DNA from: Heterostelium multicystogenum
Taxonomy: Eukaryota; Evosea; Eumycetozoa; Acytosteliales; Acytosteliaceae
Assembly: GCA_003667245.1 (NCBI GenBank)
Contig: RCNN01000056.1
Location: 1-64,000, forward strand
Direction: 5' to 3'
Length of the DNA: 64,000 bases
Part shown: piece by piece, positions 1-12,100 of the stretch
How the letters are laid out: each line of letters begins with the position of its first letter
Position numbering within the stretch: position 1 is the first letter of the stretch
Notes under the pieces: model-generated
The model's database searches: none
What the model saw: only the letters and a program-made list of their open reading frames with translations
Told to the model about the DNA's origin: nothing
Program-made: the position numbers and the translations under genes

Positions 1-602
1 CGATCAATCAAATGCTCCAAGAAAGCAATGACCATATCACTCCATAATCCATAGTCCTTTGGTGGTGTAATATTTCCACGATAATGGAAGATTGTCTCTG
101 TTCCAGAAGCCATTTGTGATGGCATAAATCTAATAAAAGTTAAATCTATTAGAAAAACAATCTTAATTTCTGTTCATATTGAAACTACTTACCCAAGTTT
201 CAACAACTGGTTCCATTCCGATGGACAAAAGGAAATCGTAAAACTTGGTCTACATTGTAGAATTGAGTAGATTGGTTCACCATTTGGACCCTCTTGATAA
301 ACATTCATGTCATCATCGAAAATACCATGGAATCTAACTCTTTCGAAACCCAACTTGGTTCTAGCATTGATCAAGGCATCTCTCCAATCTTGACGAGTAC
401 CTAACCAAGCATGTCCACTACCTACACATCTTTCCCAAAAATGGTTCCATTCAGTAGTTGACTTAATAAAATATTAAATAATAGATGATAATAAATTGTA
501 TTGCCAACAACACCTACACTTAAAATCTGCTTGAAATTGAATAGCTGATTGTGCGGCAACCAAACCGATTAACAATAAAAATGACAAGATCAATTTCATC
601 AT
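1..602 (-). CDS. Glycoside hydrolase family 39 protein, secreted (3' part outside window)
   Basis: This is the N-terminal part of a GH39 enzyme (beta-xylosidase/alpha-L-iduronidase family). The start is ATG at 602, followed by a typical signal peptide ([17 protein letters not shown]). An intron lies at about 460-520. The next exon has the GH39-like stretch [19 protein letters not shown] and then [20 protein letters not shown] second intron (about 134-196) leads to FMPSQMASG and [16 protein letters not shown], which match the family order. The exon at 197-374 needs three one-base corrections, each an extra base in a short homopolymer (near 263, 240 and 199), to read [23 protein letters not shown]. 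The catalytic acid and nucleophile lie beyond position 1, so activity cannot be judged. Family assignment is from remembered motifs and is fairly secure; the substrate is not. Confidence 0.82.
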
Positions 603-1248
603 TTTTTTTTAAATTTATCTATATCTATATCTAATATCTATCTATATATAAGAATAATATATACAATGAATCTTGGTGATGGACAATTATTGATTATAAA
701 ACTTTACGAAAATCAAACCTCATACAATTCAATTGAAGAGGATTAAGGTCGTTGTACCCTTTGAAAATGGCATCAACAAAACAAATTAAAAAAAAAATTG
801 TAAAATTGGTTCTCGAAAATATCTAGATTTGGTGGGATTTGGAGTTTTATGAAAGTCTGGGACTTTTGTGTAGAGCAAATGTCATCCCATCTTACGCACC
901 TTTAAAAAAACGATTCTAACTCTCTTACTTGAAATTGATGATTAATATATAATAAAAATATTATCTAACTATATATGTGAAAGAAATAATATCTATTTTC
1001 ATTTGATCTTTGAGAAGTTTAGTTTTGTTGGTCTGCCTAACTCTAGTTGAAATACTTAATGTTTGATGATATTAATCTAATAAAAGTATTTTATTTATCT
1101 AATAAAAATAATTAAAAAAGATTATGAAATAAATATCTATTATCTTTTGAGGTGAACTCGGTGAAGGCTATTGTATTGTCTGGGGGTTAAATCTATCTCC
1201 TATAATTTATCTTATATTGATTGTATTATTATTATTATTTGTTGTTGT
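603..1248. other. Intergenic region, AT-rich
   Basis: This holds the presumed promoter of the GH39 gene (TATA-like AT runs at about 605-660) and the 3' flank of the ATPase gene. I see no convincing ORF or RNA gene in it. Confidence 0.5.
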
Positions 1249-4200
1249 TTATTTTTTGGAGTTCTTTTCTGGATCTAATTTAATAAATCCATCTTTTCCA
1301 GAGTAGAAATGATCACTACTTCTTGAGAACATCCAACTGTTGACTGTTACCAATGCATATGGTAACATTGATATACAAGGTACGATGATATAGAGTAACC
1401 AGAAATCTGGTACTGTGAAGAGTTCGAAAACAATGTCTTGGGCTTCTGGCTCAATCCAGTAGACTAAACTGTAGAGTATAACAAAGACTATGGATGCAAT
1501 CACGCTTGTTCCAACGGCTATGAAACTTTGTTTGACCCAATAGCACGTGATAACCGTGATTTGGATGTTGGTGGTGAGAACTAAGTAAAGGTAGGCAGCA
1601 GTACCGCAAGACCAAAGTCCAAGTGTTTTTCCACCTTGGACTGTAGCATCTGGAGAACAAAGAAGGTAACAAAGAAAAATGATGGCAGACTGCCACATAC
1701 CAAGGAATATCCAATAGATGAACGACCACATTGAGAATGGCTTGTTTGATTTGACAGACCACGGTAGTGCTTGGATCTGAAAGAAGCACATCTTCTTTGA
1801 TATCTTGATCAAAAGTGCCTAGTGAGAAGTACTGGGAGTGATGTGAACAATGCATTATAAAGTGTGAAGAGGAAATCGAAATAGATCATCTGACCGCTGA
1901 ATGCAGAGTAAAAACCAAACCAAAATTGTGAGATCGATAGTGCGACATTCTTTGAGAATGAGTAGAGGATCAACTTGGTCATTTTCTCTTGTAACTACGA
2001 TTACCATGAACCAGCAATAATCGACGCAACATATGGAAGTTGCCAATTGCAAAGTCACTTTGCCAATACAGCCTGCATACCTTCACGACCAGAAATACCA
2101 ACACCAACGTGTGCTTTTTGAATCATGGGGGACATCATTGGCACCATCACCAATTGCCATTTGTAATTGCACCATCACCAAAGAGGAATGATCTTTCTGA
2201 GACCACTTGACAACTTTTTGCCTTTTTGAGAAGGTGAACAACGACAGCATACTACGGGACTCTGCTGTTTTGGCAACCTGTAAAAAGTGATATCTCAAAT
2301 TCTTTATTCAAGTGCAAGTTTGTAGGGTCGAACCATCGATAACAATGGCCATTTGAACCTGCATCTCACCGGTTCTATTTAGGATGAGTGGTGCATCTGA
2401 TGGTCGAGCTTGAGTGTGGATGCTAGCTTTCCCAAAGATTGTGGTCCCCAACGTCTGCTGTCATTAAAGCTCACAATTCTCTTTTGACTGACCAATGTTG
2501 AGTAAACGTTTCAATAATCTTCTTTGGTGTTTTCGTTCAAAATTACAATTTCCATTCCATTATGAATAACTGAAGATGCTGTAGCAATAGAGATTTGCAG
2601 TTTCTTGTTTGTCACCTGTTAGTACCCAAATCTTAATACCTGCTTTCTCTCAAGGACTGGATAGTATCTGGGACGTAGTCTTGGAGACGATCTTCTATAC
2701 CAGTAGCTCCAAGAAGGTGTCATATTCTTTTCGATTAGATCAGCTGCTTGGTCCATCATTTCAGCACGCTTTACGAGTGAAACTGATGCTTCTTGGAATT
2801 TTCTATTCCAAGTTAAATAAGATTCTTCATCTAAGACTAACACGGACATTACACAATGTACGCAAACCATTTCGATGCAAACTGACTGATATGTGACTCG
2901 GTTGCCTTGTGTACATTGATTCCAGGAATGGCATACTCTTTTCGGATCTCTCCATGATAACAGAGTCGGCACCTTTAGAATATAATTTTGATTTGTCCAC
3001 TTTCAGTTCTAACAATAACTGACATTCTCTTTCTGTAGCTTGAATTCCAATACATTTAAGAGTTCAAAACGCTCTTCTTGTCCATTCGACTTGCAATGGT
3101 AATGACATTGTCTTCACGTGATTTTTAATACGAATCCAAATTTAGCAGCTGCGATTGTGAGTGCCTCTTCGTCGGGAGAAGGCAGCTTGATACTTTGGAT
3201 GGCTCTTTGGATCATAGTTCAAATCGGCGCCTTCCTTTGATTTTTCAATGACAACTGTGTTACAGACTGCAAGACATGTCAAGAACTCACGAACATATTG
3301 AGCGAGCATCTTCGTTTGACATGTCGTTGTTAAGATGTAAAATGTATATCTTCGTCTGGTCCATATACAGTTCCAGCAATTGTGCAACGATTGAATAGCA
3401 TCTCATTGCAGTGAGTGTTCCTGTCTTGTCAGAGAAGAGATATTGAATTTGTCCGAGCTCCTCATTGATATTGGTATTTCTTGCTTGTGCTGGTGTGTCT
3501 GTCTTCTCATCGTACATCTCCAAGTCGCTATCGATAAAGTGGGCATTTGAAATTCTAATGACCTCCATAGACACATACATAGACAATGGGATCAAGGTAT
3601 TGTAAAGAATTACATAACTGACATAAACAAAGTCGTTTTCATTACTCTTGATATCCAGTACCATGGACTGGGATCCGTCTGTGTCTCCAAGTGCCAACGA
3701 TTATGACCAATAGAACAAATAATACAAACGATAGTCTGCAAAAAGAAGAGGAATCACCAACTTGTTGTTAACGCCTCTCTCGACTGAACTTCTCTTTTGA
3801 CTACTCTTTGGTGCTGTTTTTCTCTACCTTTGTATCGACACCTGTATATGTAACAATTCCAATAACCCATTCTGTATTTCTCAACTTTGTTCCTCTTAGT
3901 AGCAATGATTCGATAGTAATTGGACAGAAATTATTTTGACCTATAATGATATTTTGTTAAATCCAATAAACTATTCTAAAAAGCAATAGAATTAATTACC
4001 AATTAAAGTTGATTGAGTGAGAGCACTATTTTCAATTCCTTTCAAGACTGTTAATACACCTTCGAATCCATAGATATCATTGTTCGGACCTTCATAGTCG
4101 ACACGGGCATGAGAATTTATCTAGATCTTCAGCTGATCGAATCCAACTGGTTTTTAGAATATTTGTTTTCAGTTTGAGATTGGTTTCACCATCCGAGATT

Positions 4201-4768
4201 AGCTGTTTCAAGGTAGGTACGACCATCGGGTCTTGAAGTAGATAAACAAACAATATCGGCAGGTAGCAATTCTTCGCCTTTGACAAAGATAATGTCACCA
4301 ACTTTGATGTCTTTCCAAGCCACTTCGACAAATGTTCCTTTTTCCACCGATATAGTTGGGTGGACGATAACAGAGTGTGATACGATTGTTAATTTCTTTG
4401 TCCTGACGATGACGCTTGATATCTTCAGCCAACTCTTTGAAGCAACTGACTGAAATAACTACGAGCAGTGGAGTTACTGAGGAGATAGGACCAACTGGTG
4501 AGAATGAAAACATACACAAAATGACAATGCAAAGAGTGTAGAGGTTGGCCAAACGACTGAATTGGAAAAAGATAACTTTTGGAAAGAAGGTGATCGGGTT
4601 GTATTTCGATGTGATGACCTCATTGCTTGCATATCTCTGTACATTGGTTTGGTAGTCGGCTGGAATCGATGAAGTTGGTCGATGTTCATGTTTGGTAAAC
4701 TTTTGCTTGATCCATGTTCCCCAATCGCGAAGAACATCAAAAACTGCTAAATTCCACTGGAGATTCAT
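1249..4768 (-). CDS. P4-type ATPase (phospholipid flippase), frame-broken in this sequence
   Basis: The gene encodes a type IV P-type ATPase, which moves phospholipids to the cytosolic leaflet of membranes. In order on the minus strand I see: [20 protein letters not shown] with the first membrane helices; [20 protein letters not shown]; the P4 signature DGETNLK (about 4170); [17 protein letters not shown] with the phosphorylated Asp (about 3430); a KGAD nucleotide-binding motif (about 2970); GDGAND (about 2140); and a hydrophobic C-terminal region ending at 1249. An intron lies near 3935-3998. Reading frame changes many times, so the protein is split into at least eight pieces. The breaks resemble one-base indels and every P4 motif survives. 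The start at 4768 is a choice: the same frame stays open upstream into the next gene. No partner (CDC50) gene is visible nearby. Confidence 0.86.
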
Positions 4769-6316
4769 GTAAACGTTCAAGGCTTTCTTTAGGTCGGATC
4801 CATAGAAGAGGATGTTCTGTTTGATTTTTACAGCGTTGGAGGTGTTATCGTCTTCCTCGTGCGAATCGAAGCTTCCTACAAGACTGGCAGCCAGCAACAC
4901 CAGGGGACTGCTCGTCCTGTCGTCGAGGGTGTGCAAGCTAACAAATATCTTGAGTCCAAACAGAATGCCACCAACTATATTTAGTGTACACAATAATGTT
5001 ACAAATAGCACATAGGAACAAAAGATAAATTCGGTCTGTTTAAAGGCCCTCTGGGTCTCCTTGTGCGCCATAAGTGAAAGTGATGACTAAATCTAAAATG
5101 GTTGTAGAGAGAAACAACCAATTGCATATAATAATATTAATATTTCTTTAATTTCTTTACACCATATGATCCAATAAGTAGAAATACAGCTATAATAGAA
5201 TCCAAGTTGAAAGTCAGTTGCTGCTATCATCGCTTCATCAATAAGTACTAACGATCATACCTTGGAAAAATATCAATAACATAACATAGTATTTCTCTAG
5301 AATAAAAATTGCAACGCTCTGATGAGATTACCAACCATTTGGACGATAATGATGTTTGTGAGCCATTTACGACCCAAGTTTCAAATCGATAGCAGCACGC
5401 TTCTTCTTGATGACTACATTCTGTGACGCACCTAATATTGAAAGATACTGTTCGTTGATCTGTGAAGAGTGTTGTTTATGTATATATAATGGTGAATGGG
5501 GGTGCGAAGCTACCATCGTTTTGGTATTGCTGGTTGTCTGCTGAGCCGCTTAGATAGTTGGGCGAGTTTCAAAGGCACCGAGGTGAATATTTGAGCGGAT
5601 GCCGACAGTCCATTCTTACTACTACTGAGATTACCATTGCTTTGTTTCTTATGTTGTTGCTGTAATGGATTGAGTGTGACTCTTCCTGTCTTTGGTGATG
5701 GTACTATATGATTGCTATTAATATCGTGGGTGTTGGTTTGAGGATTCAGTAGCTGTTGCTTCTCTTTGCTTCTTGTTGCGTTTCGAAGTGGTGCTGTTGC
5801 TGGCCATTCCATTGTTGTTGCTAGTGCTGGCCGTCGTCAGGATGGCACTGTTTTTCATTGTTGCCATCGTCGTACTTCGTTCCACGCTATAAAAGGGTCG
5901 CACAGTGTTTGCTCAATAATCTGCTCCTCATCGTTTGTTCTCATATCCCACACCAACCATCAATGGATTCGGACTGCTTAGGTCACTGCTATACGGAGAG
6001 TTAACTACAGAAGCACCATTATAAACTTCTGAAAATGTATTATATGTATTATATTGTATATTATTATTACTACTATTATTATTATTATTATATTGCTACC
6101 ACCGCCTATACTATTATTGGAGTTACTCATTTTAGGTGATGAAGTAGATGTATTACTACCACTATTACTTAATAGATGAACACTATTATTACTACTGTTC
6201 AGATGATGATTATTGTCAAAAGACGATGAAATAGAGGATGTAGATGAATTTGAATTCAACAGATATGATCTTTCATGTGGTATATTACTATTGCTATTAT
6301 TATTACTAAATGACAT
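4769..6316 (-). CDS. Asn/Ser-rich multi-pass membrane protein, unknown family
   Basis: The putative start is ATG at 6316 (MSFSNNNSNSNIPHERSYLL), followed by a low-complexity Ser/Asn region and an AAT repeat. Downstream pieces in changing frames read NTFSEVYNGASVVNSPYSSD, RPFYSVERSTTMATMKNSAI and AQLSKRLSRQPAIPKRW. After a likely intron (about 5464-5515) come KKKRAAIDLKLGRKW and hydrophobic segments such as YVMLLIFFQAVFLLIGSYGV and FIFCSYVLFVTLLCTLNIVG (about 4960-5030). It therefore looks like a cytosolic disordered N-terminus followed by membrane helices. At least three frame breaks are needed. I do not recognise the family. The last piece is in frame with the ATPase at 4768, so the region could instead be an N-terminal extension of the flippase; I favour two genes because the flippase has its full set of helices without it. 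Confidence 0.42.
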
Positions 6317-7896
6317 TGAACTACTACAGTACAGCTAAATACTAAAACTACAACACAAATGCAACTCTTCTATCTCCTATCTTCTTCTTCTTCTTCTTAC
6401 TTATACTATCTTAATATTTTGATCTTCTTAATTTTAAAAACATAAATATATAATATATCGTATAAATACTAATAATAATGTATAAAATATAGATGATTAG
6501 ATTATATGATATAGTATAATATTAATATTATGATAGATATAAATATTATTATAGTATTATAGTATAAGTATTATTATAGAATATTCTTAATAATAATAAT
6601 AATAATAATTACACGACAAGAATACTAAACTAATCTGTCTATGTGTCTGTCTGTTGATTTTGTTGGTTTGTATATGACTTTTTGTCTGTCTGTTAGAGTT
6701 GTAATAATAAAAAAATAAATTAATATGTGGGGTGGTTTTTTGGATGGATGCACTAATTTTTAGTGAAAATTTTGTGACAGGTTGCAAGTATTTTGGTTTT
6801 CAAAAAAAAAAAAAAATCAAAAAGCTGTGAAAAGAATAACAGATCGTTAGCCAATTTGCCTATGATTATTAGTATTATTCTGGTTAATGTTCGTTATTCT
6901 TTGTTTTAAAAATATTTAGATAACTATTTTATAAAAATCAATGTAAATAATAATAATTATTAATATAGATAGTTAGATAGATCTTATTATACAATTGCAA
7001 TGAAATTATATTGATTGATGAAGATATATATAATATATATTTATATTAAATGATGGATGATTAGATGATGTATTTGGTGAGGATGACGATGATGATGATG
7101 ATATCTTAAATAATAGTTTTATATGTTTGTTTTTGATTATTGAATACTCGTTGTGTATGATGTTGCTATTGTGTTATTATTAGTATTATTTGTAATAGAG
7201 TGCTCCAATTGGTTACATATGATAATTGGTTGGAATGAACTTCGTGTCGATTGGTTGGTTGTATGACTGAAAATAAAGTTATTTTTAAATTTAATTTTGA
7301 TTTTTGGTGATTTTTTATGTTTTGTTTTTTTGTTGCAGATTTTAGTTCAAGTCAACAATAAACTAACTCATCGGAATAATTTTTTGAAAAAGTCGCGCAA
7401 TCTTTTCATTTTGTTTATTATTCAGATATGAGTAACATTGCTACCCAATACAAAATAAATGTACAACAATACCATATGTTACTACTAAAATCAATGTAAT
7501 GTCATGTGTTCTAACTAACACTATGATTTATTACGAAAAAGTATCAAAGAAACATTACCCTATATATTTTCATTTCCTTAAAAATTAAGATCACCCTTAG
7601 TTTCTAACTAAAAACAGTTGGATTTATTAAGAATAGACGACTTTATTAAAATTGGCTTCAAGTTGTAAGTGTGCCATTTACAATACTCAACCAGTATAGT
7701 GTGCAATAACAATCAATCAACTGAATCTCAGGTCACAGTTTATGGAAAAAGCAATGTCATAACCTGTTTACCAAAATTATAATATTGTGATAAATGAAAT
7801 TTTTTGTAGTGTGAAAAAGGGGTAATGCATTTTCATGTTCAAATTCGTTCAATGTATGCTTTGTCAGTTTTCTAGATGTGATTAACATGAGGATCT
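6317..7896. other. AT-rich intergenic region with simple repeats
   Basis: This is about 1.6 kb of AT-rich DNA with TTC, ATT and GAT repeats (for example about 6380-6400, 6595-6610 and 7083-7105). It should contain the promoter of the minus-strand gene at 6316. Short ORFs here are low-complexity and not convincing. Confidence 0.5.
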
Positions 7897-8478
7897 TTAA
7901 TGTTGATGAGTGATTAGGTTGTAGCCATCTGTATTCAAACCTAGACGACGACAATTTTCACATTGGTATCTAATTGATTCATTTCTGTAGAACTCACAAG
8001 GTGGCGCACCAGGATAGGAGCCTCTGCACATCCCCAGATGGTGTCTACAGTTGGGGCACTCGAATGGCAAAGAACGATATCTGTCAGGGACAGTTGGAGG
8101 AGGTGCGGTTTGAAATTCAATGATAAAGCATTCCCATCGATCAGGAACACCTCTATCAGAGACAAGATGTACAGAATGCGAATTAGGTTCGGCACACAGT
8201 ATACCATGTCCTTTACCTTCTCTGGCTTTGGCATTCCAAGTGATTCCGCCCTGAGGGTGAGCCGACGGAAAGAATGTTTCATGGACTCCAGGGTTACCAG
8301 AGAAGTACATTAGGCCAGAGTCTCTATCGACACCATAGCAGCCCATTTTTGTACAGATTTAACCCAATAGCCACCGTGTGATGATGGTATTAACTCCCAT
8401 TCGTATCTGGATGAGGTATAATCTGAGGATAGATTGTGATCGTGTCTAAGCAAGAACAATTGCTGTTGTATTATTTGT
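7897..8478 (-). CDS. Beta-trefoil (fascin-like) protein with a Cys-rich tail, 5' end unclear
   Basis: The readable frame begins without an ATG at about 8478 (QQQLFLLRHDHNLSSDY), probably after a 3' splice site. It continues YEWELIPSSHGGYWVKSVQ and, after a one-base frame break at about 8346, GCYGVDRDSGLMYFSGNPG and PDRWECFIIEF. The GCYGVDRDSG...WECFIIEF spacing resembles fascin-like beta-trefoil repeats, which bind actin or sugars; this is a weak, remembered similarity. The C-terminal 60 residues hold CPNCRHHLGMC and, after CEFYRNESIRY, QCENC: two CxxC pairs that could bind zinc. The gene ends at 7897. No first exon could be found upstream. Function is unknown. Confidence 0.55.
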
Positions 8479-9195
8479 AATTTTATAAAATAAACAATTT
8501 AAATTAAGAATTGTTTCAAAGCATTACAACAGTTTAGCACCAGGTAAGTTCAATCAACCAAGAAATCTATTTTTTCTGTAATTGTAGTGGTCAACAAAGA
8601 TCAATAAAATCAACAACAAATTTAATTAAAAAGTCAATTTTCAAAGTTAGAGATGAAATAATAAATTAAATTTCACTGTGCAAATTTCATTTAATTATAC
8701 TTTAAATTCTATTTTATTTGAGTTAGTAAACATTAATCAAATGAGGCCACTATTTTCTGAGAGTAAATAAATGAAATATAAAAATGATACATATAATCTG
8801 AATCTGTGTTTCATTTTTTTTGTTTTTTTTTTTTTGGAAAACTCAAATGGACACAAAAATAGATTTAAAGTGAACTTAAGTTATTTAGTTTGTTGTGTTT
8901 TGTTTTTTTATTTTTTGCTATTTTCGTTCATTCTTCTACTGTCGAATAATAACAAGCATCAATAGCAACAACAAACAACAACAACAATCAACAGTGCATT
9001 GTTGTTTAATAATAATAATACTAATATTCTAAATAATACTGGAATATATTCATAGATTCGAATATTTGTTTATTTAAACAAACAAATAAACATAAACAAA
9101 CAAATCGCCCAGATTAAATTAGTATAACAGAATTGAATATAAAAGTATAGGATAGGATAAGATTTATTCAAAATACACAACTATAGTTAAGCATG
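8479..9195. other. Intergenic region
   Basis: AT-rich sequence with long T tracts (8820-8835) and CAA repeats (8965-8995) upstream of the nucleoporin gene. A GTAAGT after CACCAG at about 8543 could be a splice donor of a small plus-strand transcript, but no coding exon is supported. Confidence 0.4.
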
Positions 9196-12100
9196 GTATG
9201 TAGAAATTGCAATAGATACTTCATCAAGTTATTGGTTGTAGTACTAATTGATGATCATTTATTCTTTTATCATCTGTACCTCTAATATTATAGGATCAAT
9301 TGAATTTGAAATTGAAATCTACAAAGATTACATCTCCATTCGATATGGGAATGGAAGATGATGCCTTGCGTCAGTCCATTTCTCATTTGCAAAGGTATGT
9401 TATGGTTTATATTATCGAGGACAATGCTACTGTAGTTGGAAATGTTGGGCTAACTTGGTTTGTGCTTTTTATTGATAGAATGTTAGCAACAGAAGTTAAT
9501 ATAAATACATTGGTTTATCGAGAGAAGTTGACCAATCTGATAAAGAGTTATTTGAAGTTGGAATCACCAACCAATGATGAAATGTTACAATGCGAACAGT
9601 GGTTGCTCAAAGAAAAGGCGATTTCCAAATCAAATCAACAACTCAAAGATATCCTCATTTCAAAAGAGCTAAACATTGAGTTCTTTGTCAAGAGAAAGCA
9701 ATATCACGAAGCTTTGTCATTACTCTTAGAATCACTTACCCAACCACCCAGAGCATCTCCAATTTACTTTATTATACTTGGATTTATTAATATTACAGGA
9801 GAAATACAAAGAGTAAGTGTGAATGAGATATAGGTGGATGAATAGATCAAGATGGATTGTGATTATTAGGACTGAATAATAGTTCCATCTTGATCTATCT
9901 ATCTTGGGGCCGAACTAACAAACACTACTTTTGTTCCAACATAATCTAGATTCTTTGATATTCTACTATCTAATCAATCAAAATCCATGAATAGAATATT
10001 CAATATATATGATGCTGATAACAGCAGCAGCAGCAACTCAATGAAAACCATTGGTACATTGTCGAAAGATTCGAGCACAGTTTTAAAGTTTTTTGGGAAT
10101 TCTTATATGGGCGATTGCATCATCAACTATGGGCTTGGCACAATGAAGTCTCAGTTTGATAAAGCAAATATCAAGAATAGTCAGTATGTCTCTAGTGTGT
10201 TGGCCGAAGCAAGTGTCAACTTTGAGGTGTTTCACTGCTTGAGAGTGGACTCTCTCGATCGTATAATACGTCTCTTGCTATCGAATCACCTGAGTGACAA
10301 GACTGCAACACGTCTAAAAGAAGACATCAAGCTCTTGAAAAATCAAGTCCTCAAACTAGAGTCTATCATTGCCATGTACAGACAATATTCCACTATACCA
10401 TTATCACAACAGCAGCAACAAGAAACCAACACAATCATAAATCTCTTTAAATCGAAATCCTTCTACTACACTGGAAATCATTCAGGACTATCTTTTATTC
10501 AATCAACAACTATGACACAAAGTCTGGATTCCCATTCGAAACTATATGGAAGCATTGTCAAGTAAGTTTAGATTCAAACCACCCAGCTCTATATTCATTA
10601 GTATTAACTTGTGGCGTTTACCAATATACAGTTAAAGTTGGACCAGAAGAAAAGAACTCATTAATCCACAGACAGACTTATGCTGAGATTGCCAGACAGC
10701 TTGTATTCTCTCTTCGTCATGTCGACCACAAGAGATTTTTCATTCAATATTTAAAAGGACAGAAAAGACGATATCCTCGCAGATCACTACTTTGAAGAAT
10801 GTTCACTTGAGAAAAAGGGGTCAATGCTCGACGTTAATCATCTAGAAAAGTTCTTAATCTCTGATATTGCAAGAAACGATTTTAATCTTTTACAGGACTC
10901 ACCCTATGATCTTGGTCGCTTTGTAGTTTTCTCTCTTTGGCACATAAAGAGATCGTCAAACAACTACTCTATCGTCATCAATTGGATTACACAACAGTTT
11001 CAATCATTTATCAAGCGTCTCAATGATATTGAGCCAAAGTCTGCCACCCTCTCACATATCTTAGTTTTCATGATCAATCTTATTTTCGAAGCTGATGAAT
11101 CGTTGAAGCATCACACACAAACTGCCACCAACGACTGTCGTGTGTTTGTTGACCAAAACACACTGATTCCTGCTGCAAAATCGAAATACAATAACAAGCT
11201 ATGGAATTCCATGGTCTACTACTCCAATCAACAACCAGCCAATCATTCTCAACACTCAGCATCAGATTCTAACAAATCGTCAATTAAGTTAAAGTTTTCT
11301 TCCAACACACCATCTTCCTCAAACACAGCTACAAAACCACCCAAAGATCTATTCACAATGAGCACAATCAACGATGATTTGAAATCTCTACTTACCAAGG
11401 AAACTAAATTGAATATCGATATTAGCCACAGAATTGCTGAAGCTTTACCAGCTCTACTTTCCACTCAACCCGACTATAAATCACTCGACATCCCATCACT
11501 TCAAATCGAATTCCTAACACATTCATTACAGTCTAAAAAGTAAGTATTTAAATTTCATCCATCAGATATAGCATTCACTAACATTGATACATTGACAGAT
11601 TAACTAAAACAACATTGGATCACATCTACTTTGTGCTTGGTGAGAAATGGAAAGAAAAGAAAGTTCTGAAGAATGCACTTTCTTATTTCCTTAAATCAGA
11701 TACTCCAAATGCATATTTGGAAACTGCTAAAGTAGCTAAAGAGATTATCAAGTTGAATATAAATAAGTAAGTTTGATTAACACCATTGATTCATGAATCA
11801 AGTTTATTAACAACATCATATAAAATAGTCCTGCATATACCAATGAAATATTCATTTCTTTGCTTCAAAAGATTCATCACCATTTAAATAGATGTCAAAA
11901 TTTCAATATGAAGGATTTGGAGAAACAGAAAATTGACTCTGCTTTATACATCGAACAAATTCATGAACTCTCTGACGAAGTTGCATTGTTGGAGCAAGAG
12001 TTGGATTTGGATCAGTATGCATCCAATGCTTCTAACCGTAGTACACTTCCACTACCTTCACCAATGAAATCATCAACTCCTTCAACTCCTTCAACTCCAT

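Noticed and set aside
6587..6787. Minus-strand ORF of 66 residues
   Set aside because: Low-complexity Gln/Asn/Thr text in AT-rich DNA ending in a poly-Tyr repeat.
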